Positions 18,685 to 29,032 of a stretch of 53,313 bases of DNA are shown in pieces. The DNA lies in contig NZ_JAGGOF010000051.1 in NCBI RefSeq assembly GCF_018614775.1, positions 1 through 53,313 on the forward strand, in the 5' to 3' direction. Positions within the stretch are counted from its first letter, which is position 1. Each line of letters starts with the position of its first letter. The notes beneath the pieces are model-generated. The model saw only the letters and a program-made list of their open reading frames with translations. It did no database searches and was not told where the DNA came from. The DNA comes from Pseudomonas fluorescens (GTDB lineage Bacteria; Pseudomonadota; Gammaproteobacteria; Pseudomonadales; Pseudomonadaceae). The position numbers were made by a program, and so were the translations under genes.

Positions 18685-19464
18685 TTATTCGGGGGCATGT
18701 TCGCGCAGGAAAACCAGTTTGTCCGGGCTCGACTGTTCGGCATTAAAACGATAGCCCTGCACATCAAATTGCTTGAGCGCCGCAGGGTCGTTGATCCGTT
18801 CCTTGATCACGAAGCGACTCATCAGGCCCCGGGCCTTCTTGGCATAGAAACTGATGATCTTGTACTGGCCGTTTTTCAGGTCCTTGAATTCGGTATCGAT
18901 AACGCGCGCCTTCAGTGCACTGCGTTTGACCGCCGAGAAGTATTCATTCGACGCCAGGTTCAACAGGATGTCGTCACCCTGTTCGGCCAGGGCTTCATTC
19001 AGCCATTCGCTGATGCGCGTACTCCAGAACGCATAAAGGTCCTTGCCCCGGGCATTGACCAGCTTCGTGCCCATTTCCAGGCGATAGGGTTGCATCAAGT
19101 CCAGCGGGCGCAACAGGCCATACAGGCCGGAGAGCATGCGCAGGTGCTGTTGGGCGTAATCGAAATCAGCTTCGGCGAAGCTTTGTGCATCGAGACCGGT
19201 GTACACATCCCCCTTGAAGGCCAGCAGTGCCTGCTTGGCATTGGCCGGGGTGAACGCCGGCGTCCAGCTGCCGAACCGCGCTGCATTGAGGCCACCGATC
19301 TTGTCGGAGACGTGCATCAGTTCGCTGATCTGTGCCGGGGAAAGCTCACGCAGTTGCTCGATCAGTTCCTGGGAGTGGTCCAGGTACTGCGGCAGGGTAA
19401 AACGCTCGGTGGCCGGCGGTGTTTCGTAATCGAGGGTCTTGGCAGGGGAAATCACCATCAGCAT
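18685..19464 (-). CDS. yaaA: Peroxide stress protein YaaA (DUF328)
   Basis: A 259-residue cytoplasmic protein of the YaaA/DUF328 family, recognised by the N-terminal [14 protein letters not shown], the central YTGLDAQSF and [27 protein letters not shown] segment, and the C-terminal [17 protein letters not shown] stretch. In E. coli YaaA lowers free intracellular iron during peroxide stress under OxyR control and binds DNA. The ATG at 19464 has GGAGA about ten bases upstream. It is a monocistronic gene divergent from the secreted deacetylase-like gene. Length is normal for the family. Confidence 0.95.
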   Translation of the reverse strand: MLMVISPAKTLDYETPPATERFTLPQYLDHSQELIEQLRELSPAQISELMHVSDKIGGLNAARFGSWTPAFTPANAKQALLAFKGDVYTGLDAQSFAEADFDYAQQHLRMLSGLYGLLRPLDLMQPYRLEMGTKLVNARGKDLYAFWSTRISEWLNEALAEQGDDILLNLASNEYFSAVKRSALKARVIDTEFKDLKNGQYKIISFYAKKARGLMSRFVIKERINDPAALKQFDVQGYRFNAEQSSPDKLVFLREHAPE

Positions 19465-19641
19465 GCAGTCGTCTCCTTTAAGGTTGCGGCGATTCTAGGA
19501 GGTTGGCGGGGTGGACTCCAGCTATCGCGGTGATAGGCGATCGGAGGGGGGGAGGCAATCCCCCGGAAAACACTGCTGTGGCATGGCCCCCATCCGGATC
19601 AGCTATGATGCCGCGCGGGTTTCGTTATGGAGACATCCCCT

Positions 19642-20766
19642 TTGCGCATCGCCCTTCTGTTATCGGCCTGGCTCTTGAGTCTTGGCGCTATGGCCGCACC
19701 CAACGACGTCGCCACCCTCGACCGCAGCACCTGGCCGGAACAGCTCACCAGCGCGACGCTGTTTGACGTGGCCTCGCGAGCCGAGATCCTGATGTTCGCG
19801 CGAGTCCTGCTGGACACCGACGCCATGGATGAAATCGCGCTCAAGCAGTACCTGGGGCTGCGCACGGTCAACATGGCCGCGGTCGACGCGCTTCGCGCCC
19901 GGCTGTGGCAGCGGTTGCTGAGCAACTACACCTTCGCCCAGCAGAGCTGCGATCAGGATGCCTCCTTCTGTTACCTGGTCGAGAGCATGGCAAACCTGCG
20001 CGACGAGGCGCGTCGATTCCATCTCGATGACAGCTCGTTCTACATCAAGTGGGCCGGACCGAGTCAGGTTTTTCACACCCAGTACCGCGATGAATTGCTG
20101 CGAAAAGCCGCGCTTTTTCCACAAGCCAGCAGTGAAATAGAACGCTTTGGCGACTACGAGCGAAACGGCGAGGGCATGCACGACCGGCTGTTTCTGTTGA
20201 GCTTCGACAGCGGTGCCAACGTTGCACCTGACAACACCCCGTGGCTGACGGATTACCTGCGCAAGTCGAACCTGAACGGTACCTTCTTCGTGTTGGGCAA
20301 GGACATCCAGGCGCGACTTGTGGAGCAATCCGTGAACAGTCTCCAGACCTTGTATTCGGGGCAATGCGTGGGCGTGCAGGGGTGGGAGTTCCGTTCCCAC
20401 AGCTATTGGCAGGACTGGCAGGACTCGGTGCGGCGCAGCGTCGACCTGGTCAAGGGCAAACTGCCGGAGAATTACGTCCCGCTGTTCCGCCCGCCCCAAG
20501 GCCAGCGTCGCAGTGATGCCGAAGCATTCTTCAGGCAGCAGGGCTTGCAAGTGGCGTTGTGGGACATCGACCCCCAGGACAGCACCGGTCGACTCAAGCC
20601 CGAGCAAAGCGCCCAGCGTGCGTTGACGCTGATGCTGCTGTGGCGTCATGGGGTAATCAACTTCAATGCCAAGCAGGACGGGGTGAAAACGGCGCTGCCT
20701 TGGCTCATGACACAGACGGCGCAAAGCGGGATCGGTTGGGAGGACTGCCAGGAGGCGTTTCGCTGA
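19642..20766 (+). CDS. Secreted polysaccharide deacetylase-like protein with altered metal site
   Basis: A protein of about 374 residues with a signal peptide (MRIALLLSAWLLSLG, cut near AMAA). The C-terminal half resembles the NodB fold: LLSFDSGAN stands where LTFDDGP is usual, GTFFVLG follows, RSHSYWQD replaces the H-S/T-xx-x-H motif, and FRPPQG, WDIDPQD and HGVINFN match later motifs. The metal-binding second Asp is Ser and the second His is Gln, so zinc-dependent deacetylation may be lost or changed. The N-terminal roughly 170 residues are not recognised. A TTG start at 19642 is chosen because GGAGA lies eight bases upstream; an ATG at 19627 in frame has no such site. A substrate link with alginate is only suggested by position. 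Confidence 0.7.
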   Translation: MRIALLLSAWLLSLGAMAAPNDVATLDRSTWPEQLTSATLFDVASRAEILMFARVLLDTDAMDEIALKQYLGLRTVNMAAVDALRARLWQRLLSNYTFAQQSCDQDASFCYLVESMANLRDEARRFHLDDSSFYIKWAGPSQVFHTQYRDELLRKAALFPQASSEIERFGDYERNGEGMHDRLFLLSFDSGANVAPDNTPWLTDYLRKSNLNGTFFVLGKDIQARLVEQSVNSLQTLYSGQCVGVQGWEFRSHSYWQDWQDSVRRSVDLVKGKLPENYVPLFRPPQGQRRSDAEAFFRQQGLQVALWDIDPQDSTGRLKPEQSAQRALTLMLLWRHGVINFNAKQDGVKTALPWLMTQTAQSGIGWEDCQEAFR

Positions 20767-21101
20767 AACCTGAAAAGGCCCGGAAACATTGGGGGAGGCT
20801 GGAATTTCGGCGCACATTCATGGCGACCGGACTTCCGACTTTAACGGTGCCCGGGCGGGACGCCAAGGGTTATTCGTCATTCTGAAAAATAAACTTCAAA
20901 AAAGCGTCAAAGTGCTTTTTCCTGTCATGGTTTTTGGAGTATCAAGAAGTCAGACCGCCGAAACCTGCAACACAGGTGGCGTCTTCCAAGACCCAGATTG
21001 TGTGCAGTTCACCTGAACCTCCCGGGTGAATTCGGTGGCTACTTCGAGGCGCAGCACTGTCACGGTATTGCGTCGAATGGCCCCCACAAAGGTGACCGAG
21101 T
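20767..21101. other. Intergenic stretch before the PhoH-type gene
   Basis: About 335 bases without a supported gene. It holds a weak hairpin with flanking A and T runs (AAAAAGC 20899-20905, GCTTTTT 20914-20920) that may end the upstream gene. No clear promoter motif was picked out. The base composition between 20870 and 20950 is AT-richer than average. Confidence 0.5.
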
Positions 21102-22496
21102 ATGGATGACCACGGACGTAGCCCTTCCTCCAACCAGCCAATCCTGTATGTACTCGATACCAACGTATTGATCCACGATCCAAACGCGCTCCTGAACTTC
21201 GAAGAACACCACGTTGCCATCCCGATGACCGTGCTTGAGGAACTGGACAAACTCAAGAGCGGGCACCACAGCGTTGCGGCCGAATGCCGCCAGGCGATCC
21301 GCCTGATCGACAAGACCCTGGGCGATGCTTCCCCTGAAGACGTCGAACTCGGCGTGCCGATCCAGCGTGGCAAGAGCGGTCCCAAGGGGCTGCTGTCGAT
21401 CCTGATGAACAAGCGCACCGAACCCAACCTGGTGCTCCCCGAACACCTGAACGACAACATCATCATCAACCAGTTGATTGACCTGCACGCGCGTAACAAG
21501 GATCAGGCCGTGGTGCTGGTGACCAAAGACATCAACATGCGCCTCAAGGCCCGCGCCTGCGGGATCGCGGCGGAGGACTACAGCACCGACCAGTTGGTCG
21601 ACGACGTGTCGCTGTTGCCCAATGGCTACCACACCATGACCGGCTCCTTCTGGGACCGGGTGAGCAAGGTCGAAACCCGCCAGGACCATGGTCGCACCTG
21701 GCACCAGGTGCAACTGATCGACAATCTGCCGGCGGTGCACATCAACGAATTCATCATCGACGAACAAGGATTCGTCGGCTGGATCAAGGAAATCCAGGTC
21801 GACAAGCTGCTGATTCTCGACCTGCACCAGGAACCCCTGCTGCACCAGGAGGCCTGGGGCCTCAAACCCCGTGACATCTACCAGAGCCTGGCCCTGTTCG
21901 CCTTGCTCGACCCGGATATCCACCTGGTCAACCTGTCCGGGGCCGCCGGTTCAGGCAAGACCATCCTGGCCCTGGCCGCCGCCATCGAGCAGACCATGGT
22001 CAGCAAGCGCTACCGGCGCATCATCGCCACCCGTAGCGTGCAGGGCCTGGACCAGGAGATCGGTTTCCTGCCCGGCACCGAAGCGGAGAAAATGGAGCCT
22101 TGGCTGGGGGCCATCACCGACAACCTCGAAGCCTTGCACATGGATGATGAAAGCACCCATGGCAGCGTCGACTACATCCTCAGCAAAGTGCCGTTGCAGT
22201 TCAAATCCCTCAACTACATCCGGGGCCGCAGCTTCCAGCAGAGCCTGATCCTGATCGACGAATGCCAGAACCTGACCCCGCACCAGATGAAAACCATCAT
22301 CACCCGTGCCGGCGCCGGTTCCAAAGTGGTGTGCCTGGGCAACCTGGCGCAGATCGATACCCCTTACCTGTCCGCGACCAGCTCCGGGCTGACCTACCTG
22401 ACCGAACGCTTCAAGGACTTCCCCAACGGGGTCCACATCACCCTGCAGGGCGTACCGCGCTCGATCCTGGCCGAATACGCCGAATCGCATCTCTAG
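21102..22496 (+). CDS. PIN domain and PhoH-type ATPase fusion protein
   Basis: A 464-residue cytoplasmic protein. Residues about 12-145 form a PIN nuclease domain (ILYVLDTNVLIHDP with the first acidic residue, VLEELDKLK, TKDINMRLKA). Residues about 250-450 form a PhoH-type P-loop ATPase with Walker A GAAGSGKT and Walker B LILIDECQNL. PIN-PhoH proteins are reported as RNA helicase/ribonucleases; the pseudomonad role is not known. The ATG at 21102 has a GGTGA element upstream. It stands upstream of moaC but is separated from it by 188 bases of repeats, so they probably are not one unit. Confidence 0.93.
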   Translation: MDDHGRSPSSNQPILYVLDTNVLIHDPNALLNFEEHHVAIPMTVLEELDKLKSGHHSVAAECRQAIRLIDKTLGDASPEDVELGVPIQRGKSGPKGLLSILMNKRTEPNLVLPEHLNDNIIINQLIDLHARNKDQAVVLVTKDINMRLKARACGIAAEDYSTDQLVDDVSLLPNGYHTMTGSFWDRVSKVETRQDHGRTWHQVQLIDNLPAVHINEFIIDEQGFVGWIKEIQVDKLLILDLHQEPLLHQEAWGLKPRDIYQSLALFALLDPDIHLVNLSGAAGSGKTILALAAAIEQTMVSKRYRRIIATRSVQGLDQEIGFLPGTEAEKMEPWLGAITDNLEALHMDDESTHGSVDYILSKVPLQFKSLNYIRGRSFQQSLILIDECQNLTPHQMKTIITRAGAGSKVVCLGNLAQIDTPYLSATSSGLTYLTERFKDFPNGVHITLQGVPRSILAEYAESHL

Positions 22497-22500
22497 GAGC

Positions 22501-22668
22501 AGCTGCAAGTTTCAAGCTGCAAGTTTCAAGCTGCAAGCTGCAAGCGAACCGAGTGATTTCACCGGCAGCTTGCAGCTTGCAGCTTTGCGCTGATTAAATA
22601 CCTGCTTCCAGGCCTGCAGTCGGACCGCGCTTTCTTGCTTGCGGCTTGCAGCTTATAGCTTGTAGCTG
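22501..22668. repeat. AGCTGCAAG-type tandem and inverted repeat between the PhoH-type gene and moaC
   Basis: The 14-base unit AGCTGCAAGTTTCA occurs twice in tandem (22501-22514, 22515-22528), followed by AGCTGCAAGCTGCAAG. Complementary units (CAGCTTGCAGCTTGCAGC from 22565; GCGGCTTGCAGC and variants near 22640-22668) follow. It is the same family as the element between algD and alg8 and fills most of the gap. Confidence 0.85.
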
Positions 22669-22684
22669 CCTCAAGGAGGCTCCT

Positions 22685-23158
22685 GTGCTGACTCATCTCG
22701 ACTCCCAAGGTCGCGCCAATATGGTCGACGTGACCGACAAGGCCGTGACGTTCCGTGAAGCCACGGCCGAAGCCTTTGTGCGCATGCTGCCCGACACGTT
22801 GCAGATGATCGTCAGCGGCGGTCACCCCAAGGGCGACGTGTTTGCCGTGGCGCGCATCGCCGGTATCCAGGCGGCGAAAAAAACCAGCGACCTGATTCCG
22901 CTCTGCCATCCGCTGATGCTCACCAGCGTCAAGGTCGAGCTCAATGCCGAAGGCGATGATCGGGTGCGCATCGTTGCCCGTTGTAAATTGTCGGGGCAGA
23001 CCGGGGTGGAAATGGAAGCCCTCACCGCCGCCAGTGTTGCGGCGCTGACGATCTATGACATGTGCAAGGCCGTTGACCGGGGCATGGTTATCGAAGGCGT
23101 ACGGGTGCTGGAAAAACTTGGCGGCAAGAGCGGCCACTTCCAGGCGGATGCCCTATGA
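22685..23158 (+). CDS. moaC: Cyclic pyranopterin monophosphate synthase MoaC
   Basis: A 157-residue enzyme that acts after MoaA to make cyclic pyranopterin monophosphate, an early step of molybdenum cofactor synthesis. Family motifs are complete: MVDVTDK near the start, PLCHPL, and the catalytic segment MCKAVDRGM (Lys and Asp). The GTG at 22685 is chosen because AAGGAGG ends five bases before it and because the family begins with [12 protein letters not shown] sequence; an ATG upstream lies in the repeat. It overlaps moaD by four bases (ATGA), a sign of coupled translation. Confidence 0.97.
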   Translation: MLTHLDSQGRANMVDVTDKAVTFREATAEAFVRMLPDTLQMIVSGGHPKGDVFAVARIAGIQAAKKTSDLIPLCHPLMLTSVKVELNAEGDDRVRIVARCKLSGQTGVEMEALTAASVAALTIYDMCKAVDRGMVIEGVRVLEKLGGKSGHFQADAL

Positions 23159-23397
23159 AGATCAACGTGAAATTCTTTGCCCGTTACCGTGAAGCGCTGG
23201 GCGTGGACGCGATCACGGTGGACGGCGATTTCGCCACGGTCGACGATGTGCGTGCATTGCTCGCTCGACGTGACGGGGCACAAGTGCTGACCGAGCAGAA
23301 CCTGATGTGCGCGCGCAACGAAGACCTGTGCCAGCTCGACGAGCCGCTGGCGGACGGTGATGAAGTGGCTTTTTTCCCCACCGTGACCGGGGGCTGA
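23155..23397 (+). CDS. moaD: Molybdopterin synthase sulfur carrier subunit MoaD
   Basis: An 80-residue ubiquitin-like protein ending in the required Gly-Gly (PTVTGG), whose C-terminal thiocarboxylate gives sulfur to cyclic pyranopterin monophosphate in complex with MoaE. The start [16 protein letters not shown] is typical. It overlaps moaC by four bases and lies three bases before moaE, so the three genes form one operon. Length is normal. Confidence 0.97.
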   Translation: MKINVKFFARYREALGVDAITVDGDFATVDDVRALLARRDGAQVLTEQNLMCARNEDLCQLDEPLADGDEVAFFPTVTGG

Positions 23398-23400
23398 GCC

Positions 23401-23853
23401 ATGGCGATTCGTGTGCAGGCCGAGCCGTTCGACCCGGGGGCCGAAGTCAACGCAATGCACGCGGCCAACGTCGGCGTGGGCGCGGTGGTGAGTTTTGTCG
23501 GCTACGTGCGTGACTTCAATGACGGCCTCGATGTGTCGGGGATGTTTCTGGAACACTACCCGGGCATGACCGAAAAGGCCCTGGGCAAGATCGCCACCGA
23601 GGCCGGGCAGCGCTGGCCGCTGCTCAAGCTGGAAGTGCTGCACCGCATCGGTGCGCTGGAACCGGGCGAGCCGATTGTCTTCGTCGCGGCCGCCAGCGCC
23701 CATCGTCAGGCGGCGTTCGACGCCTGCGCCTTTGTCATGGACTACCTCAAGACCCGCGCGCCGTTCTGGAAAAAGGAAAACACCGCTGATGGCCCACGCT
23801 GGGTCGAAGGGCGGGACAGTGATCATGCGGCGGCGGATCGCTGGAAGCTGTAA
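23401..23853 (+). CDS. moaE: Molybdopterin synthase catalytic subunit MoaE
   Basis: A 150-residue cytoplasmic subunit that with MoaD inserts the dithiolene sulfurs to make molybdopterin. Seen motifs: VGAVVSFVGYVRDFN, LEHYPGMTEKAL, HRIGALEPGEP, and the conserved lysine stretch TRAPFWKKE near residue 120. It follows moaD by three bases and ends the moaCDE operon. A REP pair and a two-way terminator lie downstream, between it and the convergent rhlB. Confidence 0.97.
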   Translation: MAIRVQAEPFDPGAEVNAMHAANVGVGAVVSFVGYVRDFNDGLDVSGMFLEHYPGMTEKALGKIATEAGQRWPLLKLEVLHRIGALEPGEPIVFVAAASAHRQAAFDACAFVMDYLKTRAPFWKKENTADGPRWVEGRDSDHAAADRWKL

Positions 23854-23887
23854 ACAACCTGCTGTCTATTCATTGATCGATAGTCCG

Positions 23888-23964
23888 CCATCGTGAGCAA
23901 GTCGCTCCCACATTGGATCTGTGCCACACCGGACCCTGTGGGAGCGAGCTTGCTCGCGATGGGG
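23888..23964. repeat. REP pair in reversed arrangement after moaE
   Basis: The left arm reads CCATCGTGAGCAAGTCGCTC and the right arm GTGGGAGCGAGCTTGCTCGC, so the elements face each other in the opposite order to the other pairs in this window (outer ends are CCATCG/CGATGG instead of TGTGGG/CCCACA). The left arm has diverged. Confidence 0.8.
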
Positions 23965-23986
23965 CTTGATCTAAATATCCCGGACC

Positions 23987-24023
23987 AAAAAAAAAGCGCA
24001 GTCCTGGTCGGCTGCGCTTTTTT
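23987..24023. terminator. Two-way terminator between moaE and rhlB
   Basis: AAAAAAGCGCAG (23990-24001) pairs perfectly with CTGCGCTTTTTT (24012-24023) over a ten-base loop, with A and T runs on both sides. It fits both moaCDE (plus) and rhlB (minus). Confidence 0.9.
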
Positions 24024-24041
24024 CGTTGCGGCAATCGATGG

Positions 24042-25514
24042 TCAGGAGTGCTTGCGTTCAACCGGTCGCAGCAGGTGGGTCGGCGGGGTTTCGCAACTGA
24101 TCTTGCGCCCCAGCAGCGCCTCGATGGACGGCAACTGGTAGGAGTCGTCTTCCCCGGCGAAACTGATGGACACACCCTCGGCGCCAGCGCGCCCGGTGCG
24201 GCCGATCCGGTGCACGTAGTCGTCGGGCATCTCCGGCAGGGTGAAGTTGATCACGTGGCTGATGCCGTCGATATGGATCCCGCGGCCTGCGACATCGGTC
24301 GCCACCAGCACGCGGATCTTGCCCTCGCGAAAGCCTTCGAGTGTCTTGATGCGCTTGTGCTGCGGCACGTCGCCCGACAGCTGTGCGGCATTGACACCAT
24401 CGCGCACCAGGCGCTCTTCGATACGGCGCACTTCGTCCTTGCGATTGGCGAACACCATCACCCGCTCCCAACCGTTATCGTTGATCAGGTTGTAGAGCAG
24501 TTTGTACTTGTCGGCGCCGGCCACCGCATAGATGTGTTGCTCGACGTTTTCACTGGCGACGTTCTCGGCTTCGATCTCGACGATGGCCGGGTCGGTGGTC
24601 CACTGCTTGGCGAGGTTCATCACGTCTTCGGTGAACGTGGCGGAGAACAGCAGGGTCTGGCGTTCGCTTTTGGGTGGGGTCTGGCGAATGATCTGGCGCA
24701 CTTGCGGGATGAAGCCCATGTCGAGCATACGGTCGGCTTCGTCGAGGACCATCACTTCGACCATGTCCAGGTGCACGTCGCCGCGCTGGTTGAAATCCAG
24801 CAGGCGGCCCGGCGTTGCCACCAGGATGTCGCAATGGCGGGCTTCGAGGTGCTTGAGCTGCTTGTCGAGGTCCATGCCGCCGACAAATGTCATGACGTTC
24901 AGGCCGGTGTACCTGGTCAGGTCGGCGGCGTCCTTGGCGATCTGCACCACCAGCTCACGGGTCGGGGCAATGATCAGCGCCCGCGGCTCACCCATGTAGC
25001 GTTCCTTGGGCGGCGGGGTCTGGAGCAACTGGGTAATGATGGAAATCAGGAACGCGGCGGTCTTACCGGTGCCGGTCTGGGCGCGGCCGATGGCGTCCTT
25101 GCCGGCGAGGGTATAACCCAGGACCTGTGCCTGGATGGGCGTGCAGTACGGGAAACCCAGGTCCTGGATGGCATGCATCAGTTCAGGCGCAAGGTTGAAG
25201 TCGTGGAAGCGGGTCTTGCCTTCCTGGGGGGCTACGGCGAAGTCTTCGAGCTTCCAGGCGACGACAGGCGGTTTCGGCGCGCGTTCGCGGCGTGGCCGGG
25301 GGGCTTCGTTGCGTGGCTTTTCCGGCGCCGGGGCGGCGGTGGGTTGGGCGGCTGGGGTCGCCGGCTCTTTTTTGGCGTCTGCCACAGGGGCTGCCCGGCG
25401 CGGCTGTGGCGCATCGGTACGGCTCGGGCTGTGGACAGGTGCGCTGGCGACAGGCGCGAGCTGTTCGGCCTCGCTTTTACCGAACATTTTCTTGAGTGCT
25501 TTGAGCACGGTCAT
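24042..25514 (-). CDS. rhlB: DEAD-box ATP-dependent RNA helicase RhlB
   Basis: A 490-residue helicase. After a low-complexity Pro/Ala/Lys/Arg-rich extension of about 95 residues come the Q-motif region ([21 protein letters not shown]), motif I AQTGTGKT, Ia PTRELV, Ib [25 protein letters not shown], and motifs V and VI ([22 protein letters not shown]). RhlB unwinds RNA, often with RNase E in the degradosome. The basic disordered N-terminal extension is longer than in E. coli RhlB (421 residues) and may bind RNA. The gene neighbours the carboxylesterase gene as in P. aeruginosa, which supports the symbol. Confidence 0.92.
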   Translation of the reverse strand: MTVLKALKKMFGKSEAEQLAPVASAPVHSPSRTDAPQPRRAAPVADAKKEPATPAAQPTAAPAPEKPRNEAPRPRRERAPKPPVVAWKLEDFAVAPQEGKTRFHDFNLAPELMHAIQDLGFPYCTPIQAQVLGYTLAGKDAIGRAQTGTGKTAAFLISIITQLLQTPPPKERYMGEPRALIIAPTRELVVQIAKDAADLTRYTGLNVMTFVGGMDLDKQLKHLEARHCDILVATPGRLLDFNQRGDVHLDMVEVMVLDEADRMLDMGFIPQVRQIIRQTPPKSERQTLLFSATFTEDVMNLAKQWTTDPAIVEIEAENVASENVEQHIYAVAGADKYKLLYNLINDNGWERVMVFANRKDEVRRIEERLVRDGVNAAQLSGDVPQHKRIKTLEGFREGKIRVLVATDVAGRGIHIDGISHVINFTLPEMPDDYVHRIGRTGRAGAEGVSISFAGEDDSYQLPSIEALLGRKISCETPPTHLLRPVERKHS

Positions 25515-25612
25515 CTCATCGATTGGTTAAGGAATGTACGCCGGCCAGTGTAATGCAAGAAACGGGCGCGGCGTAGTGTGTTCATCAACAGCCGGGCGTG
25601 GCGAATTGCCCT

Positions 25613-26743
<1,131 letters not shown>

Positions 26744-27775
26744 ATGAAGTTACTGAAATCCACCCTGGCTGTCGTGACCGCAGCAGCTGTGCTCGGTGTC
26801 AGCGGGTTCGCGCAGGCGGGTGCAACCCTGGACGCAGTGCAGAAGAAAGGTTTTGTACAGTGCGGTGTGAGTGATGGCCTGCCGGGTTTCTCGGTGCCTG
26901 ATTCGACCGGCAAGATCGTCGGTATCGACGCTGACTTTTGCCGCGCCGTTGCGGCTGCCGTATTCGGCGATGCAAGCAAGGTCAAGTTCAGCCAGTTGAA
27001 CGCCAAGGAGCGCTTCACCGCGCTGCAGTCCGGCGAAATCGATGTGCTCTCGCGCAACTCCACCATGACCAGCTCCCGTGACGCGGGCATGGGCCTCAAG
27101 TTTCCAGGCTTCATCACCTACTACGATGGCATCGGCTTCCTGTCGAACAACAAGCTGGGCGTCAAGAGCGCCAAGGAACTGGACGGTGCAACCATCTGCA
27201 TCCAGGCCGGTACCACCACCGAGCTGAACGTGTCCGACTACTTCCGCGCCAACGGCCTGAAGTACACCCCGATCACTTTCGACACCTCCGATGAAAGCGC
27301 CAAGTCGCTGGAGTCCGGTCGTTGCGACGTGCTGACCTCCGACAAATCCCAGCTGTTCGCCCAGCGCAGCAAGCTGGCTTCGCCGAAGGACTACGTGGTT
27401 CTGCCGGAAACCATCTCCAAGGAACCACTGGGCCCGGTCGTGCGTAACGGCGATGACGAGTGGCTGGCAATCGTGCGCTGGACTGGCTACGCACTGCTCA
27501 ACGCTGAAGAAGCGGGCGTGACCTCGAAGAACGTCGAGGCCGAAGCCAAGTCCACCAAGAACCCGGACGTCGCTCGTATGCTGGGCGCTGACGGTGAATA
27601 CGGCAAGGACCTGAAACTGCCGAAAGACTGGGTCGTGCAGATCGTCAAGCAAGTCGGCAACTACGGTGAAATGTTCGAGCGCAACCTCGGCAAGGGTACT
27701 CCGCTTGAAATCGACCGCGGCCTGAACGCGCTGTGGAACGCTGGCGGCATCCAATACGCACCACCAGTGCGCTGA
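26744..27775 (+). CDS. aapJ: General L-amino acid ABC transporter, periplasmic binding protein AapJ
   Basis: A 343-residue solute-binding protein with a signal peptide (MKLLKSTLAVVTAAAVLG, cut at QAG). The mature part is a family 3 binding protein: GFVQCGVSDGLPGFS, GKIVGIDADFCRAVAAA, ALQSGEIDVLSRNSTMT. It should capture many L-amino acids in the periplasm and hand them to AapQM. GGAGG is spaced seven bases before the ATG. It heads the aapJQMP operon, with 65 bases to aapQ. The binding range is family knowledge, not shown here. Confidence 0.95.
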   Translation: MKLLKSTLAVVTAAAVLGVSGFAQAGATLDAVQKKGFVQCGVSDGLPGFSVPDSTGKIVGIDADFCRAVAAAVFGDASKVKFSQLNAKERFTALQSGEIDVLSRNSTMTSSRDAGMGLKFPGFITYYDGIGFLSNNKLGVKSAKELDGATICIQAGTTTELNVSDYFRANGLKYTPITFDTSDESAKSLESGRCDVLTSDKSQLFAQRSKLASPKDYVVLPETISKEPLGPVVRNGDDEWLAIVRWTGYALLNAEEAGVTSKNVEAEAKSTKNPDVARMLGADGEYGKDLKLPKDWVVQIVKQVGNYGEMFERNLGKGTPLEIDRGLNALWNAGGIQYAPPVR

Positions 27776-27840
27776 TGGTTCTATCACCCGGTGGGCCAAC
27801 CACCGGGTGATGTTCTGTTCCATTCTTTGCGGGGCACTTC

Positions 27841-29022
27841 ATGCAAAATTCAATCGGCGCACCAAAGCAGAGGCTCAGCCTCAGCGATCCAAAAGTGCGT
27901 GCGTGGGTATTTCAGATCGTCACTGTCGTGGCGGTTATCACGCTGGGTTGGTTCCTGTTCGACAACACGCAGACCAACCTTGCGCACCGGGGCATCACGT
28001 CCGGTTTCGGCTTCCTGGAACGCAGTGCCGGGTTCGGTATTGCCCAACACCTGATCGACTACACCGAAGCGGACAGCTATGCCCGTGTCTTTGTCATCGG
28101 TCTGCTCAACACGTTGCTGGTGACCTTTATCGGGGTGATCCTGGCGACCATCCTCGGCTTCATCGTCGGTGTCGCGCGCTTGTCGCAGAACTGGATCATC
28201 TCCAAGCTGGCGACCGTTTATGTGGAGGTTTTCCGTAACATCCCGCCGCTGCTGCAAATCCTGTTCTGGTACTTCGCGGTTTTCCTGAGCATGCCGGGAC
28301 CGCGTGCCGCCCATAACTTCGGCGACACCTTCTTTGTCAGCAGCCGAGGCTTGAACATGCCGGCCGCGCTGGTGGCGGACGGGTTCTGGCCATTCGTGAT
28401 CAGCGTCGTGCTGGCGATTGTCGCCATCGTGCTGATGACCCGCTGGGCCAACAAGCGCTTCGAAGCGACCGGCGAGCCGTTTCACAAGTTCTGGGTCGGC
28501 CTGGCGCTGTTCCTGGTGATCCCGGCGTTGAGCGCGCTGCTGTTTGGTGCGCCGGTGCATTGGGAAATGCCGGAACTCAAGGGCTTCAACTTCGTCGGCG
28601 GCTGGGTGTTGATCCCGGAGCTGCTGGCCTTGACCCTGGCCTTGACCGTGTACACCGCGGCGTTCATCGCCGAGATTGTGCGCTCGGGCATCAAGTCGGT
28701 CAGCCACGGCCAGACCGAAGCGGCTCGTTCCCTGGGCCTGCGCAATGCTCCGACCCTGAGCAAGGTGATCATCCCGCAAGCCCTGCGCGTGATCATTCCG
28801 CCGTTGACCAGCCAATACCTGAACCTGGCGAAGAACTCTTCCCTGGCGGCCGGTATCGGTTACCCGGAAATGGTGTCGTTGTTTGCCGGTACGGTGTTGA
28901 ACCAGACCGGCCAGGCCATCGAGGTGATCGCGATCACCATGAGTGTGTACCTGGCGATCAGTATCAGCATTTCCCTGCTGATGAACTGGTACAACAAGCG
29001 CATTGCGCTGATCGAGCGGTGA
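27841..29022 (+). CDS. aapQ: General L-amino acid ABC transporter permease AapQ
   Basis: An inner membrane permease of 393 residues with about eight hydrophobic segments and the HisM-type domain. The EAA loop that contacts the ATPase is visible as GQTEAARSLGLRNAPTLSKV near residue 300. The long periplasmic or loop insertion between the first helices is typical for AapQ compared with simple HisM proteins. It lies in the aapJQMP operon and pairs with AapM. The start at 27841 matches the family. Confidence 0.94.
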   Translation: MQNSIGAPKQRLSLSDPKVRAWVFQIVTVVAVITLGWFLFDNTQTNLAHRGITSGFGFLERSAGFGIAQHLIDYTEADSYARVFVIGLLNTLLVTFIGVILATILGFIVGVARLSQNWIISKLATVYVEVFRNIPPLLQILFWYFAVFLSMPGPRAAHNFGDTFFVSSRGLNMPAALVADGFWPFVISVVLAIVAIVLMTRWANKRFEATGEPFHKFWVGLALFLVIPALSALLFGAPVHWEMPELKGFNFVGGWVLIPELLALTLALTVYTAAFIAEIVRSGIKSVSHGQTEAARSLGLRNAPTLSKVIIPQALRVIIPPLTSQYLNLAKNSSLAAGIGYPEMVSLFAGTVLNQTGQAIEVIAITMSVYLAISISISLLMNWYNKRIALIER

Positions 29023-29032
29023 GGAAACGCGC

